Of a DNA stretch of 64,000 nt, positions 43,153 to 51,158 are shown one piece after another. Where the stretch lies: the NCBI RefSeq assembly GCF_900101265.1, contig NZ_FMZS01000009.1:330463-394462 (forward strand). Direction: 5' to 3'. The translations under genes were made by a program, and so were the position numbers. Within the stretch, counting starts at the first letter, position 1. Each line of letters starts with the position of its first letter. Source of the stretch: Massilia sp. PDC64 (lineage in GTDB: Bacteria; Pseudomonadota; Gammaproteobacteria; Burkholderiales; Burkholderiaceae_D). The notes under the pieces were generated by a model, which saw only the letters and a list, made by a program, of their open reading frames with translations, did not search any database and was not told the origin of the DNA.

Positions 43153-43440
43153 TTAAGTGTAAACTCCGTATTCCAGCCTCGTTAAATAATCTCGGACAGT
43201 CTCGATTTGGCCTGCTGTAACGAGGTCGACAGGTCGGTCATTATTAAGTGCAATCGCTGGGGTATTGAACCAGTACCAAGCCGCAGAAAAATTGTTTCCG
43301 AACAACGGCATCAAGTCCGATTCGATTGCACGCCAGCTCTCAAAATAGCTAGACGTAGTCCGTTTTTTCAATAGCCGATCAGGAACGCAATTTTTATATT
43401 TACTCCAGTAGAGCACTCTCTTACGCGACCGTATTTTCAT
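43153..43440 (-). CDS. DUF2384 (Xre/MbcA/ParS C-terminal) family protein
   Basis: A 95-residue basic protein. The C-terminal 55 residues (LMPLFGNNFSAAWYWFNTPA, then IALNNDRPVDLVTAGQIETV and LTRLEYGVYT) match the MbcA/ParS toxin-binding fold: LFG, a W-x-NTP-x-AL motif, RPxDL, then a helix ending LxRxEYG. The N-terminal HTH of full-length Xre antitoxins is missing. Such antitoxins usually pair with a RES-domain toxin, but no RES protein is visible nearby. It may be an orphan or may work with the neighbouring unknown genes. Confidence 0.65.
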   Translation of the reverse strand: MKIRSRKRVLYWSKYKNCVPDRLLKKRTTSSYFESWRAIESDLMPLFGNNFSAAWYWFNTPAIALNNDRPVDLVTAGQIETVRDYLTRLEYGVYT

Positions 43441-43511
43441 AACTTTGATCCCGTAATTGCATGACAGAATTCAGTAATTAGAATTCGCTAAAATTATCAA
43501 TATAACTAAAA

Positions 43512-43877
43512 CTATGAAGGGGCGGGCCATCCCAGAATGTGAGCCACACGACGAATGATCCATTGCGCTTCAGCTTCAGATGTCCAATTCGTCTGTATCA
43601 AGCGTAGCAGGTATTGCTCAAGTATCGCTACTTCACTCATATGTAAGCGCTTACCCGTTTTAGACTCACGTGACTTGATCGTTAAATCTTGGACGATTTC
43701 TTCGCAGATTTGCCATCGCTCGTAAAGTTCAGGAGGGGTGCATCCTGGAGAATAAAATTTTCCTTGATAGTTCGTCACTACAAATTTCGGCTGAGCCCCT
43801 GGAACTGCGCCGAGAGAGATAGGCCTAGGGAAATCAAATGGCACTTTCGCATAGTCGGCTTCATTATTTTTATTCAC
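43512..43877 (-). CDS. Unknown small cytoplasmic protein
   Basis: A 121-residue protein starting at GTG 43877. A central FVVTNYQGKFYSPGCTPPEL segment resembles the YDGKVYYPRYQ part of the protein at 42438-43076, followed by a helical region (WQICEEIVQDL, EVAILEQYLLRLIQ) ending in ILGWPAPS. No signal peptide, membrane helix or catalytic motif is visible. It is in the same leftward run as the DUF2384 protein. Function unknown. Confidence 0.5.
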   Translation of the reverse strand: MNKNNEADYAKVPFDFPRPISLGAVPGAQPKFVVTNYQGKFYSPGCTPPELYERWQICEEIVQDLTIKSRESKTGKRLHMSEVAILEQYLLRLIQTNWTSEAEAQWIIRRVAHILGWPAPS

Positions 43878-44031
43878 AGGAAGATCCGTTCTTCACCCAT
43901 TTAATATATCATCCCTTGTTACCTCAACGCACCTTTTACGGACCCCAGCTCATGTTATTCGAATGTCGCACTAAGATTGAATTTTTCTTAATCTCTTATC
44001 CAGTTTCGTTGCCACCGGTAAGGCCGGATTA

Positions 44032-44466
44032 TCATTTTCTCCATAAGGATATTAGCCTGTAATCGGTACTGACTACCTTGTGTGTCAGTCCATCACAATA
44101 AAATTCGCCGTTAGAATTTTTTATCAGAAGAAGCTGACACTCATCGCCATCATAACCTTCAAAGATTTCGGTTACGTGATGCAACATATACTGCGGCTCG
44201 CCAAATGAATAGAATTGAGAAAAAATTTGAGCATCCATTACTTCCTCTTGGGCGAGTAGGTCAAGAACGGCCGAAACGCATGTGCACAAATACCGTTTAA
44301 AAATTGACTCGGATTTTTCTCGCGGCTTTAATAATATTTCGACATGGATTATTGGCTCGCATGGGTCAACTTCGATAGTCGAATATTGAGTTTGCCTGGG
44401 CTGTCCAATAAGGAAGCGTAATCCGTCATTGTCAAGGAGACTCGACGGTGCCACGACGTGAAACAT
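44032..44466 (-). CDS. Unknown protein of the orphan cluster
   Basis: A 144-residue protein; ATG 44466 has GGGGAG eight bases upstream, so the GTG at 44481 is less likely. The sequence (FHVVAPSSLLDNDGLRFLIG, EVDPCEPIIHVEILLKPR, CTCVSAVLDLLAQEEVM, LLIKNSNGEFYCDGLTHKVV) has mixed alpha/beta character, no signal peptide and no recognised motif. It starts the leftward run and is divergent from the XRE gene at 44660. Confidence 0.5.
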   Translation of the reverse strand: MFHVVAPSSLLDNDGLRFLIGQPRQTQYSTIEVDPCEPIIHVEILLKPREKSESIFKRYLCTCVSAVLDLLAQEEVMDAQIFSQFYSFGEPQYMLHHVTEIFEGYDGDECQLLLIKNSNGEFYCDGLTHKVVSTDYRLISLWRK

Positions 44467-44659
44467 TATTGCTCTCCCCACAATTTCACTACTTCGTTCG
44501 AATCGGACCTGTGCCTCTCCCTTTGCTGTGACTCAGGTGGGTTTCGATCGCTTCTCACAAGTGTACGCTTGCTCATGTGAGATGTAAACCCAGTAGATAA
44601 ATATACGGTAGATTTTTGAGCTGTGGATTTCTGTCAGGAATATACGCATCCTGTGCTCT

Positions 44660-44887
44660 ATGAGCTCACCACCGACCCCTGGCAATGCCCGAGAGATTTT
44701 TGCGAAAAATTTGCGAAGTTTGCGTTTAAAAAAAGGAATGTCACAAGAGCAGCTTGGGGAACTTGCAGGGTTTCACAGGACATACGTTAGCCAGGTAGAA
44801 AGATGTGTGAGCAATGTTTCGTTCGACAGTGCAGAGCGACTTGCCTCAATCCTTGGTGCAGAACTCTGGCAATTGCTGAAACCTTGA
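44660..44887 (+). CDS. XRE-family transcriptional regulator
   Basis: A 75-residue DNA-binding protein that is almost entirely a helix-turn-helix: NLRSLRLKKGMSQEQLGELA and HRTYVSQVERCVSNVSFDSA, with LASILGAELWQLL closing the fold. It is divergent from the leftward orphan run (193-bp gap), the usual position for a regulator of a defence or toxin-antitoxin module. Confidence 0.85.
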   Translation: MSSPPTPGNAREIFAKNLRSLRLKKGMSQEQLGELAGFHRTYVSQVERCVSNVSFDSAERLASILGAELWQLLKP

Positions 44888-45251
44888 CTAACAAGGTCCA
44901 GGGTGAAGTTAACGAAACGTCATAGAATTCCCCATTAGGCGGGACACCCCCGTCGATACCTAGCTGTTGATCTTGCTAACAACCTGTGCCGCGGCGGCAT
45001 GTCGAGCGATCCTGCCTACCGTTAACAGCAGGACTCTACTGAGCGCGTTTGCAAGTTTGTTCATCTGGTTGCCCATAGGTACAGAATCATGAAGAGGTAG
45101 GGAGAAAATCTCGCCACAACAAGGGGGGTATGGACACTGTTTGCGAAAAACGTCCCTTTTCGAGCCTCTACCTATGGACACTCTAGTTTTCCCAGAACGC
45201 CTTTAGATACTGGGCTCCTGCCGCGTCCATGCCCTCGGCATTCGCGGTTAG
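44888..45251. other. Possible mobile-element end and island/chromosome junction
   Basis: No gene is seen. Read leftwards from about 45,182 the sequence begins TGTCCATAGGTAGAGG, with a second TGTCCATA about 44 bases further in and an inverted CCCATAGGTA at 45,074-45,083. Repeated TGTCC-type motifs at an edge resemble the multi-site ends of Tn7-like elements; no transposase is in the window to confirm this. Bases 45,183-45,251 read leftwards as AEGMDAAGAQYLKAFWEN and stop, possibly the 3' scrap of another gene. Confidence 0.35.
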
Positions 45252-46292
45252 TTCGAATGGGGCGCGTACCGTCTGCAGCATCCGGCGCCGGGCGTGCGCA
45301 TCGTGCGCCAGGACGAGTCGTTCACGCTGGCCGACTACCGCCGCCGCTACGCGCAATACAAGACCGACCCGGACCTGCAGGCCGCGCACCTCGTCGCGCC
45401 GTGGATCGTCACATGGGACGACCACGAGGTCGCGAACGATTACGCGGCGGACCGCGACGAGCGGCTGTCGCCGGACTTCGTGCAGCGCCGCGCCGCCGCC
45501 TACCAGGCCTTTTACGAGCACATGCCGCTGCGCCTGCCGCCGCCGAAGAGTTTTGCGAGCGTGCGCATGTTCCAGCGCTACGACTGGGGACGCCTCGCGC
45601 GCTTCCACGTGCTGGACGACCGCCAGTACCGCGCGTGGGAAGCGTGCTCGCATCCGGGCATCGGCGGTTCGAATTCCGTGACGCCGCGCGCATGCCCCAC
45701 CCTGCTCGATCCGCGCCGCAGCATGCTGGGCGCCGAGCAGGAAGCGTGGCTGAAGGCCGGGCTGGCGTCATCGAAGGCGCGCTGGAACATCCTCGCGCAG
45801 CAGACGCTGATGGCGCAGTCGTCGCAGATCCCGGTGACGGCGCCCGAGGGCGGCCGCTTCTGGACGGACGGCTGGGACGGTTATCCGGTCGCGCGCCGGC
45901 GCCTGCTCGACACGCTCGTGGACACACGCGCCGCGAACCCGCTCGTGCTGGGCGGCGACGTGCACACGTTCTACGCGACGGAGCTGCGGCGCGATTTCAA
46001 CCGGCCCGTGTCGAAAGCGAATCCGGTCGTCGCGACGGAATTCGTCGGCACGTCGGTCACGTCGAACTCGCGCCCGCAGCTGCGCACGTCGCAATACGTG
46101 GCGATGAACCCGCACATCCGGTTCGGCCGCAGCGACAAGCGGGGCTACATGCTGATGGAGATCACCCCGGGCGAGACGCGTACGCGCTTCATGGGGCTGG
46201 ACGAGGTGCGGGACCCGAAGACCGTCCAGCGCGAGCTGGCGGCCTTCCGGGTCGAGGATGGGAAGCCGGGCGTGGAGATTACGGCGATTTAA
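45252..46292 (+). pseudogene. phoD: PhoD-like alkaline phosphatase, 5'-truncated
   Basis: About 346 codons of a PhoD-type metallophosphatase remain: DESFTLADYRRRYAQYKTDP, WIVTWDDHEVANDYAADRDE, GGDVHTFYATEL and EFVGTSVTSN. A normal PhoD is about 500-550 residues and starts with a Tat signal and a first catalytic segment; all of that is missing. A stop (TAG) lies immediately upstream at 45,249-45,251. A GTG at 45,294 could in principle start a fragment. The loss coincides with the right boundary of the island, so the island or a rearrangement probably cut the gene. Confidence 0.85.
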
Positions 46293-46297
46293 CCACT

Positions 46298-46385
46298 CCG
46301 TCGTCCCCGCGGAGGCGGGGACCCAATTTTGCACGCGCAGTCGAAACGCCTGAAACTTGGGCCCCTGCCTCCGCAGGGGCGACGG
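46298..46385. repeat. REP-like inverted pair between phoD and fadD
   Basis: CCGTCGTCCCCGCGGAGGCG at the left and CCTCCGCAGGGGCGACGG at the right are inverted, imperfect copies, with ACCCAA and TTGGG at their inner edges. Each half can also form its own GC-rich hairpin. It sits between the converging 3' ends of phoD and fadD, a typical place for REP or REPIN elements, and may end both transcripts. Confidence 0.7.
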
Positions 46386-46407
46386 TTTTACAGCTAACGA
46401 TCCTATC

Positions 46408-48087
46408 TCAAGCGGTCTGTTTTTCATCCCGCAGCTCGCGCCGCAGGATCTTGCCGACGTTCGTCTTGGGCAGGCTGTCGCGGAACTCGACGTACTTGGG
46501 ACGCTTGTAGCCCGTCAGCTGTTCCTTGCAGAAGGCCAGCAGGTCGTCCTTGGTCAGCGTCTTGTCCTTCTTGACGACGTACAGCTTGACGGCCTCGCCC
46601 GAATGCTGGTCCGGCACGCCCACGCACGCCACTTCCAGCACGCCCGGGTGCGCGGCGACGACGTCTTCCACTTCGTTCGGGTACACGTTGAAGCCCGAGA
46701 CGAGGATCATGTCCTTCTTGCGGTCGACGATCTTGACGGCGCCGCTGGCGTTCATCACGCCGATGTCGCCCGTCTTGAAGAAGCCATCCGCCGTCATGAC
46801 CTTCGCCGTCTCGTCCGGACGCTGCCAGTAGCCGGCCATCACCTGCGGGCCGCGCACGGCGATCTCGCCGGCCGTGCCGAACGGGACTTCGTTGTCGGAT
46901 TCGTCGATGATGCGCAGCTCCGTCGACGGCAGCGGATAGCCGATGGTGCCCGTGAACTCGGTGATGTCGCAGCGGTTGGCGGCGACCACCGGCGACGTCT
47001 CCGACAGGCCGTAGCCTTCGACGATCGGCGCGCCCGTCACCGCGAGCCATTTGTCGGCCACGGCCTTCTGCACGGCCATGCCGCCGCCCGGGCACACCTT
47101 CAGGCCCGAGAAGTCCACGCCCGCGAAGTCCGGATGGTTCAGCAGGCCGTTGTACAGCGTGTTCACGGCCGGGAAGACGTTGACGCGGTAGTTCTTCAGC
47201 TCCTTGATGAAGCCGCCGATGTCGCGCGGGTTCGGGATCAGGATGTTCGTGCCGCCCGCGCGCAGGCCCATCAGGGCGCACACGGTGAGCGCATAGATGT
47301 GGTACAGCGGCAGCGCGCACACGAACTGCGGCGTCGTCCCGGCCGGGATTTTCGCCAGCGTGGGCGCGAACCAGGCTTCGTTCTGCAGCACGTTGGCGAT
47401 CACGTTTTTATGCTTCAGCACCGCGCCCTTCGACACGCCCGTGGTGCCGCCCGTGTACTGCAGGAAGGCGACGTCCTCGTGGCCGCACTCGACGGGCTTG
47501 CGCGACAGGCGCGCGCCTTCGGCCAGCATGCGCTTGAACGGCACGGCGGACGGCAGCGACCACGCCGGCACCATCTTCTTGACGGTGCGGACGACGAAGT
47601 TGACGAGCAGGCCCTTCACGCCCAGCAGGTCGCCCATGGTGCCCACGATGACGTGCTTGAGCTTCGTGTTGGATGCGACTTCGGCGACGGTGTGCGCGAA
47701 GTTTTCCAGCACGACGATGGCTTCCGCGCCCGAATCGTTCAGCTGGTGCTGCAGTTCGCGCGCCGTGTACAGCGGGTTGACGTTGACGATGGTGTAGCCG
47801 GCGCGCAGGATGGCCGCCATCGCCACCGGATACTGCAGCACGTTCGGCAGCATGATCGCCACGCGCGCGCCCGGCGCCAGGCCCTTCTGCTGCAGCCACG
47901 CGGCCATCGCGCCCGAGAGCCGGTCCAGCTCCGCGAACGTCATGGACTTGCCCATGCACGCAAAGGCGTCGCGGTTGGCGTACTTGCGGAAGGAATCCTC
48001 CAGCAGGTGCGTGAGGGAGCGGTACTGCGTCCAGTCGATCTCCGCGGGCACGCCCGCCTCGTACGACTTCAGCCAGAATTTGTCCAT
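46408..48087 (-). CDS. fadD: Long-chain fatty-acid CoA ligase FadD (copy 1)
   Basis: A 559-residue AMP-forming acyl-CoA synthetase. Motifs: the phosphate loop YTGGTTGVSKGAVLKHKN, the YGLSETSPVV adenylate motif, TGDIGVM and the hinge DRKKDMILVSGFNVYPNEVE, ending in KTNVGKILRREL with the catalytic Lys. It activates long-chain fatty acids for beta-oxidation or lipid synthesis. The neighbouring copy at 48179 is closely similar, a tandem duplication. Soluble or membrane-associated. Confidence 0.93.
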   Translation of the reverse strand: MDKFWLKSYEAGVPAEIDWTQYRSLTHLLEDSFRKYANRDAFACMGKSMTFAELDRLSGAMAAWLQQKGLAPGARVAIMLPNVLQYPVAMAAILRAGYTIVNVNPLYTARELQHQLNDSGAEAIVVLENFAHTVAEVASNTKLKHVIVGTMGDLLGVKGLLVNFVVRTVKKMVPAWSLPSAVPFKRMLAEGARLSRKPVECGHEDVAFLQYTGGTTGVSKGAVLKHKNVIANVLQNEAWFAPTLAKIPAGTTPQFVCALPLYHIYALTVCALMGLRAGGTNILIPNPRDIGGFIKELKNYRVNVFPAVNTLYNGLLNHPDFAGVDFSGLKVCPGGGMAVQKAVADKWLAVTGAPIVEGYGLSETSPVVAANRCDITEFTGTIGYPLPSTELRIIDESDNEVPFGTAGEIAVRGPQVMAGYWQRPDETAKVMTADGFFKTGDIGVMNASGAVKIVDRKKDMILVSGFNVYPNEVEDVVAAHPGVLEVACVGVPDQHSGEAVKLYVVKKDKTLTKDDLLAFCKEQLTGYKRPKYVEFRDSLPKTNVGKILRRELRDEKQTA

Positions 48088-48136
48088 GTCATTGCCTCGC
48101 TAGTTCTCAATCATATAAATCGTATGCGCAAAAAAA

Positions 48137-48155
48137 CCGCCCGGCAAACGGGCGG
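48137..48155 (-). terminator. Rho-independent terminator after fadD copy 2
   Basis: CCGCCCG, loop GCAAA and CGGGCGG form a 7-bp GC stem. Read leftwards it is followed by seven T residues (A run at 48,130-48,136), so it should end the transcript of the gene at 48179-49861 before the second fadD begins. Confidence 0.85.
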
Positions 48156-48178
48156 TTCATGCTTGCTGCCCGGTGACG

Positions 48179-49861
48179 CTACGCCGCCTGCTTTTCCTCA
48201 CGCAGCGCGCGGCGCAGGATCTTGCCGACGTTCGTCTTCGGCAGCTCGGTGCGGAATTCGATGTACTTGGGCTTCTTGTAGCCGGTGAGCTCGTGCTTGC
48301 AGTAGTCCATCAGCTGCTCGGCCGTCAGGTTCGGGTCCTTGCGCACGACGAACACTTTCACGGCCTCGCCGGAATGCTCGTCCGGCACGCCGACCACCGC
48401 GCATTCCAGCACGCCCGGATGCGCCGCGATCACGGCTTCCAGTTCGTTCGGGTACACGTTGAAGCCCGACACGAGGATCATGTCCTTCTTGCGGTCGACG
48501 ATCTTCACGTACCCGTTCTCGTCCATGATGCCGATGTCGCCCGACTTGAAGAAGCCGTCCGCCGTCATGACCTTTGCCGTCTCGTCCGGACGGTTCCAGT
48601 AGCCGGCCATCACCTGCGGACCGCGGATCGCGATCTCGCCGATGCTGCCCACCGGCAGCGGCCTGTCGTTGTCGTCGACGATGGCGATGTCCGTCGACGG
48701 CACCGGCAGGCCGATCGTGCCGGTGAAACCCGGGACGTCGCAGCGGTTGCACGTGGCCACGGGCGACGTCTCCGACAGGCCGTAGCCCTCGATGATGTTG
48801 GTGCCCGTGAGCGCCTTCCACTTGTCGTTGACGGCCTGCTGCACGGCCATGCCGCCGCCGTTGGAGACCTTCAGCGCGCTGAAGTCGACGTCCTTGAAAT
48901 CGGGATGGTTCACCAGCGCGTTGTACAAGGTGTTCACGGCCGGCAGCATGTTGATGCGGTACTTCTTGAGTTCCTTGATGAAGCCCGGGATGTCGCGCGG
49001 GTTCGGGATCAGGATGTTCAGCGCGCCCACGCGCATGCCCCACAGCGCGCACGCCGTCAGCGCGAAGATGTGGTACAGCGGCAGCGCGCACACGATGGTG
49101 GGGAATTCGACGAGCGGCGGCTGGCTCATCGCCGGCTTCGACCATGCCTCCGTCTGCAGGATGTTGGCGATGACATTGCGGTGCGTGAGCGTCGCGCCCT
49201 TCGACACGCCCGTCGTGCCGCCCGTGTACTGCAGGAACGCGACGTCCGTATTCTTCAGCTGCGCCGGCTGGAACGGCATCTTCGCGCCCTGCGCCAGCGC
49301 ATCCTTGAAGCGCACCATGTGCGGAATCGTAAAGTCCGGCACCATCTTCTTGATGTTGCGGACGATGAAGTTGACGAGCATGCCCTTGGCTCCGCCCAGC
49401 AGCTCGCCCATGCTGGCCACGACGACATGGCGCACGGCCGTCTTGCCCAGCACCTGCTCGACCGTGTGCGCGAAGTTCTCGAGCACGATGATCGCTTCGC
49501 TGCCGGAATCCTTCAGCTGGTGCTCCAGCTCGCGCGGCGTGTACAGCGGATTGACGTTGACGACCGTATAGCCCGCGCGCAGGATGGCGGCCAGCGCCAC
49601 CGGATATTGCAGCACGTTCGGCATCATCACGGCGACACGCGCGCCCGGCTTCATCCCGCGGCTTTGCAGCCAGGCCGCCAGGCGCTTCGACATGTTGTCC
49701 AGTTCCCCGTAGGTGAGGAACTTGTCCATGCAGACGTACGCGTTGTTCGCCGCATATTTACGGAACGATTCCTCCAGCATTTGCACCAGCGAACCATACT
49801 GGTCGGGATCGATTTCCGCCGGCACGCCGGGCGGGTAAGCCTTGAGCCAAATCTTGTCCAT
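48179..49861 (-). CDS. fadD: Long-chain fatty-acid CoA ligase FadD (copy 2)
   Basis: A 560-residue acyl-CoA synthetase. The ATG at 49861 starts MDKIWLKAYPPGVPAEID, in line with copy 1; the frame upstream is not supported. YTGGTTGVSKGATLTHRN, YGLSETSPVA, TGDI-equivalent SGDIGIM and DRKKDMILVSGFNVYPNELE are intact. A terminator at 48,137-48,155 separates it from copy 1, so the two are probably expressed independently. Substrate chain length cannot be told from sequence. Confidence 0.93.
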   Translation of the reverse strand: MDKIWLKAYPPGVPAEIDPDQYGSLVQMLEESFRKYAANNAYVCMDKFLTYGELDNMSKRLAAWLQSRGMKPGARVAVMMPNVLQYPVALAAILRAGYTVVNVNPLYTPRELEHQLKDSGSEAIIVLENFAHTVEQVLGKTAVRHVVVASMGELLGGAKGMLVNFIVRNIKKMVPDFTIPHMVRFKDALAQGAKMPFQPAQLKNTDVAFLQYTGGTTGVSKGATLTHRNVIANILQTEAWSKPAMSQPPLVEFPTIVCALPLYHIFALTACALWGMRVGALNILIPNPRDIPGFIKELKKYRINMLPAVNTLYNALVNHPDFKDVDFSALKVSNGGGMAVQQAVNDKWKALTGTNIIEGYGLSETSPVATCNRCDVPGFTGTIGLPVPSTDIAIVDDNDRPLPVGSIGEIAIRGPQVMAGYWNRPDETAKVMTADGFFKSGDIGIMDENGYVKIVDRKKDMILVSGFNVYPNELEAVIAAHPGVLECAVVGVPDEHSGEAVKVFVVRKDPNLTAEQLMDYCKHELTGYKKPKYIEFRTELPKTNVGKILRRALREEKQAA

Positions 49862-50033
49862 GGTGCCTCTGTCTCCAGTATCGTTATCGTTCTGAGCGCG
49901 GCCCAAAAAAAATCGCACGGTCGTGCTGATATTACTAAGCAAGATGCTATCGGGCAGCGCGCGTGGACGCAAGCATTTTTGCGCTTTTCGAACAACGACT
50001 CTATCGGGGAATTGGCGAAATAGCTACGGCCAG

Positions 50034-51149
50034 CTACGGTCGCGTTTCGCTGCGCTGCACCATCAACGGCGCCGTCACGAGCGGCGGCACCAGCGCGTTC
50101 AGCACGCGGTGGCGGTCGGCGCGGTCCATGTCGGCCAGCTTTTTGACGGCGTTATAAAACTTCGGGAAGCTGCCTTCCTTCTGCAACAGCGCGCGGAACG
50201 CAGGCACGAAATCCTCGTAGGTCGCGATCGACGCCAGGTGCGCGTTCGACAACGGCTGCTCGAAGAACCGGTCATACCCCGCGTAGCCGCCCCAGTTGCC
50301 CTTCAGGACCTGGTATTCGTCCTTCAGCTCCTGGAACAGGCGCGCCTTGACGGCCCGCTTCTGGGCATCGCTGCGGTCGACAAGCGCGTAATTCTGCTCG
50401 AGCGCCTTGCGGTACTTCATCAGCAAACCGAGGAAATCCTTCTTGCGGCTCCGGTAGCGCGCATAGGCGTCGCGCATCTGCTGGTTGCCGAAGCGCTCCA
50501 TCCAGCGCTCGACACCCACCTCTTCCACCGTCGACGCGAACGATTCGTTGAATTGCGAATCGCCCTGCACGTACACGATCTGGTGCGCCAGTTCGTGGAA
50601 GATCATGCGCGCCAGCTCGCCGTCCGGGTAATTGATGAACGTGGAGATCAGCGGATCGCTGAACCAGCCCAGCGTGGAATACGCGGCCACGCCGCCGACC
50701 TCGACGTCGTCGCCCGCATCGCGCAATTCCTTCGCGTACGACTCGGCCGCTTCCTTGCTGTAATAGCCGCGGTAGTTCACGCAGCCGGCCACGGGGAAGC
50801 ACCATTGCAGGGGCCGCAGCGACAGCTCGGGCGTGGCGACGACGTTCCACAGCACGTATTGCCGCTTCAGCGCCGCGTAGTTTTTGTAACTGTTGTTGTC
50901 GGGTAAAGCCATTTCGGCAACTGCGAAGCGGCGGATCTGGCGCGCCGTCTCAAGGCGATGGCGCAGTTTGGTACTGGTGCCGGGGTCGGCGATCCAGTCG
51001 TCGATCGGACGGGCGTCCGACAGGAGTTCAAGCTGCCCTTGGGCCGCCTGGGTGTAATAGTTCAGCGTGGAGCAGCTGGCCAGCAGCCCCGCCGCCGTGC
51101 CTGCGATCAGCACGGAGCGGAACCACGGGGTGATTCGCGAGAGTTTCAT
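50034..51149 (-). CDS. Lipoprotein aminopeptidase (PF10023-type)
   Basis: A 371-residue lipoprotein with lipobox GLLASC and a zinc-peptidase motif HELAHQ (His185, Glu186, His189) followed by FNESFASTVEEVG, which supplies the third ligand region. The surrounding WCFPVAGCVNYRGYYSKEAA and YSTLGWFSDPLISTFINYPD match the predicted aminopeptidase family. It should act in the periplasm at a membrane. The 3' end of the molybdopterin gene lies nine bases upstream, so they may be co-transcribed. Confidence 0.85.
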   Translation of the reverse strand: MKLSRITPWFRSVLIAGTAAGLLASCSTLNYYTQAAQGQLELLSDARPIDDWIADPGTSTKLRHRLETARQIRRFAVAEMALPDNNSYKNYAALKRQYVLWNVVATPELSLRPLQWCFPVAGCVNYRGYYSKEAAESYAKELRDAGDDVEVGGVAAYSTLGWFSDPLISTFINYPDGELARMIFHELAHQIVYVQGDSQFNESFASTVEEVGVERWMERFGNQQMRDAYARYRSRKKDFLGLLMKYRKALEQNYALVDRSDAQKRAVKARLFQELKDEYQVLKGNWGGYAGYDRFFEQPLSNAHLASIATYEDFVPAFRALLQKEGSFPKFYNAVKKLADMDRADRHRVLNALVPPLVTAPLMVQRSETRP

Positions 51150-51158
51150 ATTTCCAGA

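Noticed and set aside
43838..44062. 74-residue plus-strand frame in the orphan cluster
   Set aside because: It overlaps two leftward genes, has no ribosome site and an atypical hydrophobic/Pro mixture; probably chance in AT-rich DNA.
45183..45653. 156-residue leftward frame over the phoD 5' end
   Set aside because: Most of it is the antisense shadow of phoD. Only the last 23 codons lie outside phoD and might be a gene scrap, so it is mentioned as part of the junction rather than as a gene.
46357..50023. Long plus-strand frames opposite the two fadD genes
   Set aside because: Both show the same repetitive Arg/His/Val composition because they mirror two paralogues; the fadD motifs are on the minus strand.
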